Shown: positions 23,881 through 32,765, numbered from the stretch's first letter. The stretch: 64,000 nt of DNA from Lutispora saccharofermentans (GCF_024363565.1 NZ_JAJEKE010000014.1:50027-114026), one strand, 5' to 3'. Translations and numbers: made by a program. The notes: generated by a model from the sequence alone, not told the origin.

Positions 23881-24459
23881 TTGAAGGACTTAAACATATG
23901 CATCGATATCGACGGCACAATAACTGAAGCATACTATTGGCTCGACATGTGCAATAGATATTTCGATAAAAACATCAGCGAAAAGGATGTGACCGAATAC
24001 TATGTCCACAAAGTGCTGGGCGTTTCTAAAGAGGACTATGCTGAATTCTATGAAAGGTATAAGTTTAAGCTGCATTGGGAGCAAAAGATAAGACAGGATG
24101 CCAAATCATTCATCAAAAGGCTGAGCTTGCTCCATAATATTTACTTTGTCACAGCAAGGGATAAATGCCTTACGATGCTCACACACGAATATTTAAGAAA
24201 AAACGGGATTCCCTATGACGGTTTATTCGTTCTGGGCAGCCACTATAAAGTAGATACAGCAAGGGAGTTGGACTGCGACGTATTTGTTGAAGATAACTAC
24301 GAAAATGCAATCCAATTATCTTCCTCAGGCTTCAAAGTCCTGCTGATAGATGCCAACTACAACAGGGGGCCTTTGAATGACAATATCACAAGGGTAAAAG
24401 AATGGAATGAGATTTATAGGATTATTGACGGGCTGTTATTACAAAGCGAAGCAATGTAA
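23881..24459 (+). CDS. HAD-superfamily phosphatase (5' nucleotidase-like)
   Basis: 192 residues with HAD motif I DIDGTIT (about residues 8-14), motif II in FVTARDK (about 89-95), and an acidic motif IV at DVFVEDN (about 130-136). The family includes C-type 5'-deoxyribonucleotidases and the YqfW-type putative nucleotidases of Firmicutes. The metal-dependent reaction would release phosphate from a small substrate, not determined here. TTG 23881 is supported by AAGGAGGTG. Confidence 0.78.
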   Translation: MKDLNICIDIDGTITEAYYWLDMCNRYFDKNISEKDVTEYYVHKVLGVSKEDYAEFYERYKFKLHWEQKIRQDAKSFIKRLSLLHNIYFVTARDKCLTMLTHEYLRKNGIPYDGLFVLGSHYKVDTARELDCDVFVEDNYENAIQLSSSGFKVLLIDANYNRGPLNDNITRVKEWNEIYRIIDGLLLQSEAM

Positions 24460-24568
24460 TAACAGTTTGTTTTTAAAAAATATAGAAGCTTAACAAGAAA
24501 AAATCGTGCTTTACCAAAGCATAAGAAATATATTATGAATTTTCAGATCAGAAAGTGGAGGCTGTAGG

Positions 24569-25933
24569 ATGTTAAAGAATTATGTGCTGGATACCAATGT
24601 ACTCGTCCATGATCCGTTGAGCATATATAGTTTCTCGGATAACAATATAATCATTCCCCTATTGGTCATCGAAGAGCTGGATAACCTGAAGAAGCGGGAT
24701 GGAATATTAGGCTTCCATGCCAGGAACGCCGCAAGAGAAATCAACAAGCTGCGCCAGAGCGGAAACCTTCTGGAAGGAGTAAAGCTTCCCGGAGGCGGAA
24801 CTCTCAGGATTGAGATGGATCATATGAATGCCGATTCAATGCCGGACGGCCTTGATCTTTCCAAAAATGACAACAAGCTGCTGACCATTACGTGGAACCT
24901 TCAGCAGAAGGATAAGGATATACCTACCATCATGGTCACGAAAGACGTATATATGTCCATCAAGGGCAACAGCCTGGGCATCAGGGTTGAAGATTATGAG
25001 AACGACAAGGTGACAGTTGATGAAATTTATAAGGGATATCTGGAGGTAAAGCTCTCCAGTTCAGATATCGAAAAGATTTATGGCAATGGCCTGAAGCCCC
25101 CGAGAAAAATCAAAGAACCCCTATATCCCAATCAATTTTTGCAGATCAAGAGCGTTGATAATACAAGCCATGAAGGCCTTGCAATTTTTGACGGCAAGAA
25201 GATCGTACCGCTGAAATATGCCAACAGCAGCGCATGGGGCCTTACTCCGCTGAATATGGAGCAGAAGATGGCTTTTGAGCTCCTCATGGATAATAACATC
25301 CATTTTGTATCCCTGGCGGGGGGTGCAGGCTCGGGCAAAACTATCCTTTCCACGGCAGTGGCTCTCCAGAAAGTTATAGAGGAAGGCGTTTTCAGAAAGA
25401 TAATATTTGTCAAGCCTGTAGTAGCTGCAGGCAATGATATAGGCTTTCTGCCGGGCACCGAGCAGGAAAAGCTCAAACCATGGATGGGCTCCTTTTATGA
25501 CGCGGTAGACAATCTTTTCGGCACCAGGGCAAAGAAGAAAGAAAAATCATCAAAGGGAGATAACAGCGTTAAATCCGGTTTTTCTGTGGAAGGCTTTATA
25601 GACCAATACAGGGAGCAGGGCGTAATAGATATGAAAACCTTTAACTACATGAGAGGAAGGACCCTCTGCGATTCCCTTGTAATTGTGGATGAAGCCCAGG
25701 AGATCACACCCCACTTGGCAAAGCTGATGCTGACACGGGCGGGCTTCGGCTCCAAGTTCGTTTTTCTTGGTGATCCGACAGATAGCCAGATCGATAATGT
25801 ATTGGTTGACGAGCGTTCAAACGGGCTGGTTTATACCATAGAAAAGATGAAGCAGTTTGAAATCAGCGGACATGTAACCTTGAGCAAGGTCGAAAGAAGC
25901 CCGTTGGCCAAGATTGCGGAAAGGTATATGTAA
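24569..25933 (+). CDS. PIN-domain plus PhoH-family ATPase (YlaK-like)
   Basis: 454 residues. An N-terminal PIN nuclease fold (YVLDTNVLVHDP, with EELDNLKK and a later D-x-D-type cluster) covers about residues 1-135, and a PhoH P-loop ATPase follows: Walker A GGAGSGKT (about 250-257), Walker B LVIVDEAQEITP (about 369-380). PhoH2-type proteins couple helicase-like ATPase activity to RNA cleavage. AGTGGAGG precedes the ATG at 24569. It stands as a separate gene after the spore block. Confidence 0.88.
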   Translation: MLKNYVLDTNVLVHDPLSIYSFSDNNIIIPLLVIEELDNLKKRDGILGFHARNAAREINKLRQSGNLLEGVKLPGGGTLRIEMDHMNADSMPDGLDLSKNDNKLLTITWNLQQKDKDIPTIMVTKDVYMSIKGNSLGIRVEDYENDKVTVDEIYKGYLEVKLSSSDIEKIYGNGLKPPRKIKEPLYPNQFLQIKSVDNTSHEGLAIFDGKKIVPLKYANSSAWGLTPLNMEQKMAFELLMDNNIHFVSLAGGAGSGKTILSTAVALQKVIEEGVFRKIIFVKPVVAAGNDIGFLPGTEQEKLKPWMGSFYDAVDNLFGTRAKKKEKSSKGDNSVKSGFSVEGFIDQYREQGVIDMKTFNYMRGRTLCDSLVIVDEAQEITPHLAKLMLTRAGFGSKFVFLGDPTDSQIDNVLVDERSNGLVYTIEKMKQFEISGHVTLSKVERSPLAKIAERYM

Positions 25934-25989
25934 GAGCATATAAGAATTCAAACGCCGTTGACACAGAACGCGGATGCGCCTATCTGTTG

Positions 25990-26688
25990 TCAGCGGCATT
26001 TGACCAATGCTCCGGAGCTTTCGAGAAAATTTTTTATTTCATCCGAGTCAAGATAAGGATTCCCAATGAAGCAATGCTTTAAATCCCGCGGTTTGTCTGT
26101 ATGAAAATCTGAACCTCCCGTATAGAAAGAAAATTGCTTCGTCGCTATATCAATGAAAAAGTCCGTATATTGAGGACTATTGCGGCAGTATTTTGCTTCT
26201 ATGCCGTCAAAGGGCAAGCTCAGTATGCTGAGAAGGTTTTTCTCCGATATCCTAACGGGGTGAGCTAATACTACCGCTGCATCAAAGGTCCTCAGAAGGT
26301 GAATACCCTCAGAACAGGAAAGGTATTTATTGGAGTGGGGATGCTTGCCGTATACCCCTAGGGCTTTTCTAAGCTTGCTGAGACTATGCTTTTTTACTTG
26401 CTTTAAAATATCCTTAAAAGCAGCGCTGTTGAATTTATCATTTTTAAAATACCCTAAGATATGAATGCTCTCATCATTAAACCTTGTGGATAATTCGACG
26501 GCAGGAATCACCGATATGCCGTGTTTTTGGCCTGCCTCAAAGGCTTTATCCAGTCCATCTATTGAATTATGATCAGAAATAGCGATGGTGTCTATGCCCC
26601 TGCTTTTAGCTATCATTATCACTTGCTCCGGATCAAATCCTCCGTCAGATGCAGTTGAATGAATGTGAAGATCAGCTTTCATAAACAT
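25990..26688 (-). CDS. PHP-domain phosphoesterase
   Basis: A 232-residue PHP protein with the first metal motif DLHIHSTASDGGF (about residues 5-17), a second SDHNS (about 39-43), HPVR (about 142-145) and GGSDFHTD (about 196-203). Members hydrolyse phosphoesters such as 3',5'-nucleotides or nucleic acid ends. Both ATG 26688 and ATG 26682 are usable; AAAGGG lies upstream. It is 45 bases downstream of the kinase-like gene on the same strand. Confidence 0.85.
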   Translation of the reverse strand: MFMKADLHIHSTASDGGFDPEQVIMIAKSRGIDTIAISDHNSIDGLDKAFEAGQKHGISVIPAVELSTRFNDESIHILGYFKNDKFNSAAFKDILKQVKKHSLSKLRKALGVYGKHPHSNKYLSCSEGIHLLRTFDAAVVLAHPVRISEKNLLSILSLPFDGIEAKYCRNSPQYTDFFIDIATKQFSFYTGGSDFHTDKPRDLKHCFIGNPYLDSDEIKNFLESSGALVKCR

Positions 26689-26733
26689 AGTACACTACCC
26701 TTTATTCCTTAAATAATTAATAAAATCAATACT

Positions 26734-27300
26734 TCAGTATTTTTTCCTGTATTTCTTCCTTGAGTAATTCATCCATTTGATATGCAGGTCCGGCCTGTTG
26801 ACCTTTAAAAAATCAAAAAAAATATCTTTATATCCAAGATGATCAAGGCCGCTGATAAGCAAGCTGGGAACTGCGGATTTTTTCTTCATCGCCTTGGCAG
26901 TATCGATAAGCCTAAGCTCTCCGGAAGGCGTTACGAATATATGAAATATTGCTGCATCCTGCCTCAGATAACCGACCTTCGCCATGGCCTCATATAGCTC
27001 TATCAGCTTACCTGAGATCTGAGGCGCTAGCTTTTTTTCCCTTTTCAAATATTCATCTAGTTCGATGCCGTTGATGTACTCTCTTATGATGTAGTTTGCA
27101 CCGGATTCATAAAGCCTGGGGAAATGTGCATAGGATTGGGCCATCAGCAGGGTTTCCAATTCATCCTTGCACTCTTTTTTACTCTTAAAAATTTTTATGC
27201 ACCTGTAGGAGTCTATCCTGTATACCTTGCCCTGGGTGCCTTTGCCGATAAGCTCCAAATCTTTCACATCTATATCCGGACTAAGCTTTATATCGATCAC
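26734..27300 (-). CDS. Short protein-kinase-like protein with altered catalytic loop
   Basis: 188 residues resembling a minimal Ser/Thr kinase. A glycine-rich loop GKGTQGKVY (about residues 19-27), an IKIF lysine (about 36) and an IREYINGIELDEYL hinge are present. In the catalytic loop the usual HRD-x(4)-N becomes RQDAAIFH, so the Asp remains but the metal-binding Asn does not; LIDTAKA replaces DFG. It may be a pseudokinase or an RIO/YrbL-like family member. A basic tail (NYSRKKYRKKY) ends the protein. It is divergent from the feo operon. Confidence 0.65.
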   Translation of the reverse strand: MIDIKLSPDIDVKDLELIGKGTQGKVYRIDSYRCIKIFKSKKECKDELETLLMAQSYAHFPRLYESGANYIIREYINGIELDEYLKREKKLAPQISGKLIELYEAMAKVGYLRQDAAIFHIFVTPSGELRLIDTAKAMKKKSAVPSLLISGLDHLGYKDIFFDFLKVNRPDLHIKWMNYSRKKYRKKY

Positions 27301-27411
27301 CTATTTCAAATATCGTTACAATGTAAGTATATGCAAGAGAGCATATTTTGGGAACTGCATGGCAGAGGGGCCCTTGGCCGCCGCTTCAAAGAAAATTTTA
27401 TTGTTAAACTG

Positions 27412-27478
27412 TTGACAGTGAAATATTTTACTGCTAGAATGTTAGGTAGAACTAACAGCGAGAATAATTATCATTATC
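27412..27478 (+). promoter_or_regulatory. feo promoter with DtxR-like dyad and Fur-box match
   Basis: TTGACA (27412-27417) and TAGAAT (27435-27440) have a 17-base spacer. Directly downstream, TGTTAG-GTAGAA-CTAACA (27440-27457) is a perfect 6-6-6 dyad like DtxR/IdeR sites. Bases 27460-27478, read on the minus strand, are GATAATGATAATTATTCTC, which agrees with the classical 19-base Fur box at 17 positions. Both sites lie where bound repressor would block transcription of feoA. Confidence 0.7.
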
Positions 27479-27505
27479 ATTAAAATCTTAAAAAGAGTGT
27501 TTATT

Positions 27506-27727
27506 ATGCCTTTAACAATGCTTCCCGTAGGCAAAAAAGCTGTGGTCAACACATGCAGGGCAAAGGGTAAAACCAAAAAGTTTCTTGAGGGATTGGGAAT
27601 TATACCGGGAACACCTATTTCGGTGCTTTCAGAGATAAAGGGGAATCTGATCGTTTGCATAAAAGGAACAAGAATAGCTATTGATAGGGGTATTGCACAA
27701 CAACTGACGGTTGAATTTCAGTGTTAA
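27506..27727 (+). CDS. feoA: FeoA-domain protein, first copy
   Basis: 73 residues forming one SH3-like FeoA domain (LPVGKKAVV ... GLGIIPGTPISVLSEIKGNLIVCIKGTRIAID ... QQLTV). FeoA is a small cytoplasmic partner that supports the ferrous iron transporter FeoB. ATG 27506 is preferred over GTG 27497. It is first in the operon behind the iron-responsive control region, followed by a second feoA after 26 bases. Confidence 0.85.
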   Translation: MPLTMLPVGKKAVVNTCRAKGKTKKFLEGLGIIPGTPISVLSEIKGNLIVCIKGTRIAIDRGIAQQLTVEFQC

Positions 27728-27753
27728 AGCAGAAATGGAAGGAGGAAAAGCAT

Positions 27754-27978
27754 ATGGAAAGGAAGCTTAAGGATCTGAAGCCCGGCGAAAAGGCTGTCAT
27801 TGTCAAAGTAAAGGGGGGAGGAGCAACAACCCGAAGGCTGATGGATATGGGCGTGACCAAAGGCGCGGAAGTTATGATTCGCAAAGTAGCTCCTCTCGGA
27901 GATCCCATCGAGGTCAATATCAGGGGATATGAATTGTCTTTCAGGAAAGAAGAAGCTGGAAATATTATTGTGGAATGA
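27754..27978 (+). CDS. feoA: FeoA-domain protein, second copy
   Basis: 74 residues with a canonical FeoA domain: L-P-G-x-x-A-x-I/V at the start, RRLMDMGVTKGAEV in the middle, and the RVAPLGDPIEV-like segment KVAPLGDPIEVNIRGYELSFRK-type ending in EAGNIIVE. This copy is closer to standard FeoA than the first. GGAGG precedes ATG 27754; the longer frame from 27721 is not needed. It is 74 bases upstream of feoB. Confidence 0.9.
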   Translation: MERKLKDLKPGEKAVIVKVKGGGATTRRLMDMGVTKGAEVMIRKVAPLGDPIEVNIRGYELSFRKEEAGNIIVE

Positions 27979-28052
27979 TTAAGGCTGCGGAGAAGCAGCA
28001 TTTTTTTAAAGCATCAATTGAGAATGATTTTCAATTAAAGGGAGGTTATAAA

Positions 28053-30086
28053 ATGTCATATACCTTTGCATTGGTAGGAAACCCTAATTGCGGCAAGACT
28101 ACCATGTTCAATGAGATCACGGGAAGCACCCAGCATGTCGGAAACTGGCCGGGAGTTACCGTAGAGAAAAAAGAAGGCAAGGCTAAGAAGCTTAAAGAGA
28201 ATGTCAGGATTGTTGATCTGCCGGGAATCTATTCCCTGTCTCCATATACCATGGAGGAAATAATAGCCAGGGATTATATAATCGATGAAAAGCCGGATCT
28301 GGTCATAAATATTATCGAAGCAACAAATATAGAAAGGAATCTCTACTTGACCACTCAGCTTATGGAATTGGGAGTGCCCGTTGTTGCAGCCCTTAACATG
28401 ATGGACGCAATAGAGGCCAGAGGGGACAAGATAGACATTGAAAAGCTGGAAAAATACCTGGGAATCCCTGTCGTTCCTACTTCGGCCAGCAAAGGGCAGG
28501 GTGTCAAGGAGCTGATGGAAAAAGCTCTGAGTGTGGTTCAGACAGCGGCAGCCGGAAGGGAGCAAGCCTCACAAGAAATATATGATGACGATATAGAAAA
28601 ATGCGTTTCTGACATCGGGGCCATTGCAGCGAAAGAGCTGGACAGCAAGTATAATGTCCGCTGGGTTGCGCTGAAGCTTCTTGAAGATGATGAGAGGCTG
28701 AAGGAGAAGCTTGATATTCCTGCATCTTTGCTGACGGCAGTTGCGAATTGCCGTGAAAAGCTTGAAAAGCAATATAACAATGATATGGAGACCATAATCG
28801 CTGATAACAGGTACAATTTTATTTCCGGCATTGTGGGCAAGACGGTAAAGAAGAAGTCCGGCAGCGGTCTCACTCTATCCGATAAAATTGACAAAATAGT
28901 CACCAACCGAATACTGGCCATACCTATATTTTTCGTAATAATGTGGTTTGTCTATCATATTTCCATTTCTACACTGGGAGACTATACCATAGGGAAAGTG
29001 GAGTGGCTCGTGGGAGATGTCATAGGCGGTGCAGTGGAAGGCTGGCTTGAGGGAGCAGGAGCCGCCGAGTGGCTGCGCGGACTTATCATAGACGGCGTCA
29101 TAGGCGGAGTCGGAGGGGTATTGACCTTCGTTCCTCAGCTGATGATTTTATTCTTCTTCATCTCCTTGCTGGAAGACAGCGGTTACATGGCAAGAGTTGC
29201 CTTCATCATGGACAGGATTTTCAGGAGATTCGGCCTTTCGGGCAAATCCTTTATCCCCATGCTGATCGGAACCGGATGCTCTGTCCCGGGGATCATGGCC
29301 ACCAGGACCATAGAAAATGAAAAGGACAGAAAGATGACGATAATGCTGACTCCTTTCATACCCTGCGGAGCAAAATGGCCGGTGTTTGCCATGTTCATCG
29401 CAGCCTTCTTTTCCGATAAGGCCTGGATAGCCCCTTCCTTATATATAATCGGGATAGGAGTAGCGATATTATCAGGTATTATATTAAAAAATACGATTCT
29501 AAAGGGAGAGGCGGCGCCCTTTGTAATGGAGCTGCCCGAATATAGGATTCCAAGACTGAAAAGTGTTCTCATCCACATGTGGAACAGAGCCAAAGCCTTT
29601 ATGATAAAAGCGGGTACAATAATATTTGCTGCCTCCGGAGTCATCTGGATGCTGCAATCCTTTGATTTCTCATTTGCAATGGTGGAAGCGGAAAACAGCA
29701 TGCTGGCTTCCATAGGCAAAACTATTGCCCCGATATTTTCTCCTCTCGGATTCGGAGAATGGAAAGCTGCTGTTGCCACAGTGACGGGGCTGATTGCTAA
29801 AGAGGTAGTGGTGGCTACGTTGGGCATACTTCATGGAATAGGCGAGGTTGCAGAAGATGATCCGACTCTCCTTGCAGGCATTGCCCAGAGCTTTACGGCT
29901 TTAAGCGCATTTTCATTCATGATCTTTACTCTTGTTGCAGCACCTTGCTTTGCAGCCATCGGCGCTATGAAGAGAGAATTCAACTCATGGAAATGGACCT
30001 TTATAACCATCGGATATCAGACAGGACTTGCATGGATATTGGGGACATTGGTGTTTCAAATCGGCAGGGCGGTCGGCCTCGGATAA
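28053..30086 (+). CDS. feoB: Ferrous iron transporter FeoB
   Basis: 677 residues. The N-terminal GTPase has G1 GNPNCGKTT (about residues 9-17), the GNWPGVTVE switch and DLPGIYS G3. After a helical GDI-like spacer, the C-terminal membrane domain carries Gate motifs (SGYMARVAFIMDR, GTGCSVPGIMATR, PCGAKWPV). It imports Fe2+ with GTP hydrolysis. I set the start at ATG 28053, where AAAGGGAGG precedes it, rather than the longer frame from 27975. Length is typical for clostridial FeoB. Confidence 0.93.
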   Translation: MSYTFALVGNPNCGKTTMFNEITGSTQHVGNWPGVTVEKKEGKAKKLKENVRIVDLPGIYSLSPYTMEEIIARDYIIDEKPDLVINIIEATNIERNLYLTTQLMELGVPVVAALNMMDAIEARGDKIDIEKLEKYLGIPVVPTSASKGQGVKELMEKALSVVQTAAAGREQASQEIYDDDIEKCVSDIGAIAAKELDSKYNVRWVALKLLEDDERLKEKLDIPASLLTAVANCREKLEKQYNNDMETIIADNRYNFISGIVGKTVKKKSGSGLTLSDKIDKIVTNRILAIPIFFVIMWFVYHISISTLGDYTIGKVEWLVGDVIGGAVEGWLEGAGAAEWLRGLIIDGVIGGVGGVLTFVPQLMILFFFISLLEDSGYMARVAFIMDRIFRRFGLSGKSFIPMLIGTGCSVPGIMATRTIENEKDRKMTIMLTPFIPCGAKWPVFAMFIAAFFSDKAWIAPSLYIIGIGVAILSGIILKNTILKGEAAPFVMELPEYRIPRLKSVLIHMWNRAKAFMIKAGTIIFAASGVIWMLQSFDFSFAMVEAENSMLASIGKTIAPIFSPLGFGEWKAAVATVTGLIAKEVVVATLGILHGIGEVAEDDPTLLAGIAQSFTALSAFSFMIFTLVAAPCFAAIGAMKREFNSWKWTFITIGYQTGLAWILGTLVFQIGRAVGLG

Positions 30087-30167
30087 GCAAACCGCTTTGA
30101 CAGAAGTTGAAGCAGAAATCATATAAAGGAATGACTTAATAATAATGTTTAAAAGGTGGCGTATATA

Positions 30168-30323
30168 ATGATCAATTATATTTTAGGCGGGATCATATTT
30201 GGCTTGATGATTTTAGCATCGATAAAGACCATCAAAAGGATTAAGAATGAATCCTGTGCATGCGGCGGAAGCTGCTCGGGATGCCATTCAAAATGTGAAT
30301 GCGGGCATGATGACAATCCATAG
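30168..30323 (+). CDS. FeoB-associated Cys-rich membrane protein
   Basis: A 51-residue protein with one N-terminal membrane helix (about residues 2-20), a short basic linker (KTIKRIKNE) and a Cys-rich tail with six Cys (C-A-C-G-G-S-C-S-G-C ... C-E-C). This architecture is that of the small Cys-rich protein often encoded after feoB in Firmicutes. The Cys cluster may handle iron or sense redox. AAAGGTGG precedes ATG 30168. The gene ends the feo operon. Confidence 0.8.
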   Translation: MINYILGGIIFGLMILASIKTIKRIKNESCACGGSCSGCHSKCECGHDDNP

Positions 30324-30454
30324 ATGCCAATTTATCTCCTTGTGAGATCAACAGCATTCTAAAGAAGAATAGTCAAAGAGGGATGGTGCTTATATAGAAA
30401 TATTGTCATAAAAGCATCACGAATAAAAAATGCATAAGCGGTGAGATAAAATTG

Positions 30455-31066
30455 ATGTTTCATATGTTGGATAGATTTTGGGGGCGGGGGGCTTATCATG
30501 AGGTCATCGACTGCTTGGTGGCAGCATTGGAAGCGAAGGATCACTATACAAGCGGCCATTCCTCCAGGGTGGCAGACATGTCCTATTATTTAGCCAAAGC
30601 CATGGGGCTTAAAGGTGTGGCTCTGGAGGACGTACATATGGCGGCCCATTTGCATGATATAGGCAAGCTGAGCATTCCTGAGAATATATTGAATAAGAAA
30701 GAAAAGCTTCTTCCCGGTGAATGGGCCCAGATAAAAGCACACCCGGAGATAGGTTTTAATATCCTGAATAAATCAAAGGGTTTAAAAAATATAGCAAAAA
30801 TAGTGCTCCACCATCACGAGAGATGGGATGGCAAGGGCTATCCCTCCGGGCTGAAGCAGGATCAGATACCGCTTGGCTCAAGGATTATTGCAGTTGCCGA
30901 TTCCATAGATGCCATGACTTCCCGCCGCCCCTATAGATCGGCAATGACCTGGGAGCAATGCAGGGAAGAAGTCCGTGCTAACAAGGGACTTCAGTTTGAT
31001 CCCATAGTGGCGGAAAGATCAGATGAGATCTGGAATAAGCTTAGAGAGCAAAGTGGAAATCTGTAG
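30455..31066 (+). CDS. HD-GYP-type phosphohydrolase
   Basis: 203 residues made up of one HD-GYP domain: HSSRVADMS, the metal-binding HLHDIGKLSIP (about residues 66-76), and HHHERWDGKGYPSGL (about 121-135), followed by the usual DSIDAMTSRRPYR segment. HD-GYP proteins hydrolyse cyclic di-GMP or other cyclic dinucleotides. No sensor domain is attached. ATG 30455 is chosen over TTG 30452. It lies between feo and the DtxR-FeoA gene, downstream of the feo operon. Confidence 0.88.
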   Translation: MFHMLDRFWGRGAYHEVIDCLVAALEAKDHYTSGHSSRVADMSYYLAKAMGLKGVALEDVHMAAHLHDIGKLSIPENILNKKEKLLPGEWAQIKAHPEIGFNILNKSKGLKNIAKIVLHHHERWDGKGYPSGLKQDQIPLGSRIIAVADSIDAMTSRRPYRSAMTWEQCREEVRANKGLQFDPIVAERSDEIWNKLREQSGNL

Positions 31067-31100
31067 CTTATATGGTTATAATGAATATATATTATAACAG

Positions 31101-31356
31101 TAAGTTAACTCGTTGTGGTAGCTGATAAAAGAGTATTTTGTGAAGAGGCTTAGAGTTTGTTAGCGAAGTATAGGAAAAGCTGCGTCAACTGTTTGAGCCT
31201 ATATGCTGTTAAATCGGAAAATCTCATAACTTGCTTGAATCTTAACAGTAATGATAAACGCTGCATGCGAGTTTTGACGCAGCCCTATACAAGCTTACAA
31301 AGTCTTAGCCTTGAAGCTTTATACTTGTTATCAACTAGCACAACAGGCTAAGTTAA
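31101..31356. mobile_element. MITE-like palindromic element with 8-bp direct repeats
   Basis: The interval between the HD-GYP and dtxR-like genes folds into one long imperfect hairpin. Arms at 31104-31188 and 31274-31357 pair over roughly 85 bases, with perfect blocks such as GTATAGG/CCTATAC (31168-31174, 31284-31290) and GCTGCGTCAA/TTGACGCAGC (31179-31188, 31274-31283). The direct repeat TAAGTTAA flanks it at 31101-31108 and 31349-31356. No transposase is encoded. It may alternatively be a structured RNA or processed attenuator. Confidence 0.55.
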
Positions 31357-31369
31357 GGAAGGTAAGAGC

Positions 31370-32035
31370 ATGAGCATATCTGTTTCATCATCGCTGGAGA
31401 ATTATCTGAAAGTGATCCTGCAGCTTCAAGAAGCTGGGAATGCTGCCAGGATCACCGATTTGGCAGAAAGACTGAGCGTTGCAAAATCCAGCGCTAATCA
31501 GGCGGTCAAGCTGCTGAAAGATCAAGGACTTGTAAAGCATGAGAAGTACGGACAATTGGAGCTTACGGAAAGAGGCTCTGCCCTTGCCCGGGAAATATCA
31601 AAGAGGCATGAAGTGCTGATGAGTTTTTTGGTGGATGTGCTCAAAGTAGACCTTGCAACTGCAGAAAATGATGCTTGTCTTATGGAGCATGCCATCAGCC
31701 CTGCCACTATGGAGAAGCTTTCATCATATGTGGAGCAGCAGCTGGGGTATCCTTTGGAAGAAGCGCAGCGGAGCGGAGAAAAGGCAAAATCGGGCATGAA
31801 AATATTAAAAAGGCTTGATGCTGTATTGCCGGGAACAAGGGCCAAAGTGGTCAAGCTTACTTCAAAGGGTGCGCTGGGGCATAGGCTGATGGAAATGGGC
31901 ATAATGCCGGGTACGGAAATACTGGTTGAGGCATATGCTCCCATGGGTGATCCCATTGAAATAAAAGTCCGCGGATATAGTCTCGCTCTAAGGAAAGCCG
32001 AAGCAAGCAATGTTCTTGTCGAGTTAATATTATAG
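31370..32035 (+). CDS. DtxR/MntR-family metal-dependent repressor with C-terminal FeoA domain
   Basis: 221 residues: an N-terminal winged HTH (LENYLKVILQL ... RITDLAERLSVAKSSANQAVKLL, about residues 8-65), a dimerisation/metal domain (about 66-140, HEVLMSFLVDVL and CLMEHAISP) and a C-terminal FeoA/SH3-like domain (about 145-221, RLMEMGIMPGTEI ... PMGDPIEIKVRGY). It should repress iron or manganese uptake genes when metal is bound; the feo operator upstream is an obvious target. The MITE-like element ends nine bases before its ribosome binding site region, so its promoter may lie in that element. Confidence 0.85.
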   Translation: MSISVSSSLENYLKVILQLQEAGNAARITDLAERLSVAKSSANQAVKLLKDQGLVKHEKYGQLELTERGSALAREISKRHEVLMSFLVDVLKVDLATAENDACLMEHAISPATMEKLSSYVEQQLGYPLEEAQRSGEKAKSGMKILKRLDAVLPGTRAKVVKLTSKGALGHRLMEMGIMPGTEILVEAYAPMGDPIEIKVRGYSLALRKAEASNVLVELIL

Positions 32036-32146
32036 AATTGTGACTATGCCTGATGTATCCTGTTTATCACAGCCGTTTTACAAGCATGGCATAAAGTGGT
32101 ATAATGCTGCTGAATAATATCTGATGAGATAATAGGAGGGTAAGCT

Positions 32147-32635
32147 TTGGGAAATATAAAGACAAATGCTATGCGCATCCTTGATAAAGCAGGAATTTCA
32201 TATAGCACATATGAATATGACCATAGCGACGGCCTGGTTGACGGCATTACGGTTGCGGACAAAATAGGCCAGCCTGTTCAAAGGGTCTATAAAACCCTTG
32301 TGACAAAGGGGACCAGCAGAGAGTACTATGTTTTTGTCATTCCCGTTGCTGATGAACTTGATCTGAAAGCGGCGGCAAGGGCGGTAGGTGAAAAAGCTGT
32401 CGAGATGATCAAGGTCGCGGATATTAACAAGATTACAGGCTATATCCGGGGAGGCTGCTCGCCGATAGGTATGAAGAAAGAATACAAGACGGTATTGGAT
32501 GGCTCCTGCGATGCGATGGATACCTTTATTGTGAGCGCAGGCAAGATAGGGCATCAAATTGAATTAGCCCCTAAGGATCTAATAAAGCTGATCAACTGCA
32601 AGACTGATAATGTCATTGTACCAAGAAATATATAA
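32147..32635 (+). CDS. ybaK: YbaK/EbsC-type Cys-tRNA(Pro) deacylase
   Basis: 162 residues with the YbaK/ProX fold: KTNAMRILDKAGISY at the start, the conserved VYKTLVT lysine segment (about residues 47-53) and GGCSPIGMKK (about 101-110). It hydrolyses mischarged Cys-tRNA(Pro) and related products. TTG 32147 is preceded by AGGAGGG. Length is normal. Confidence 0.88.
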   Translation: MGNIKTNAMRILDKAGISYSTYEYDHSDGLVDGITVADKIGQPVQRVYKTLVTKGTSREYYVFVIPVADELDLKAAARAVGEKAVEMIKVADINKITGYIRGGCSPIGMKKEYKTVLDGSCDAMDTFIVSAGKIGHQIELAPKDLIKLINCKTDNVIVPRNI

Positions 32636-32706
32636 AAAATAAGAAAAAAATTTTTTTAAAATAATTGAGTTTAAACTATTAAATGCAACTTGTATCCTAA
32701 AAAAAG

Positions 32707-32747
32707 GATAGCTTTCTATCAAAAATAAACGGTCATAGAAAGCTATC
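32707..32747. terminator. Bidirectional terminator between ybaK and the GerMN gene
   Basis: GATAGCTTTCTAT (32707-32719) pairs perfectly with ATAGAAAGCTATC (32735-32747). A-rich sequence precedes and a T-rich stretch follows, so it can end both convergent transcripts. Confidence 0.7.
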
Positions 32748-32765
32748 TTCTTTAAAATCTATCAT

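Noticed and set aside
31157..31351. 64-codon ORF inside the hairpin element
   Set aside because: It lies wholly inside the palindromic element, has no ribosome binding site and shows no protein-like features.
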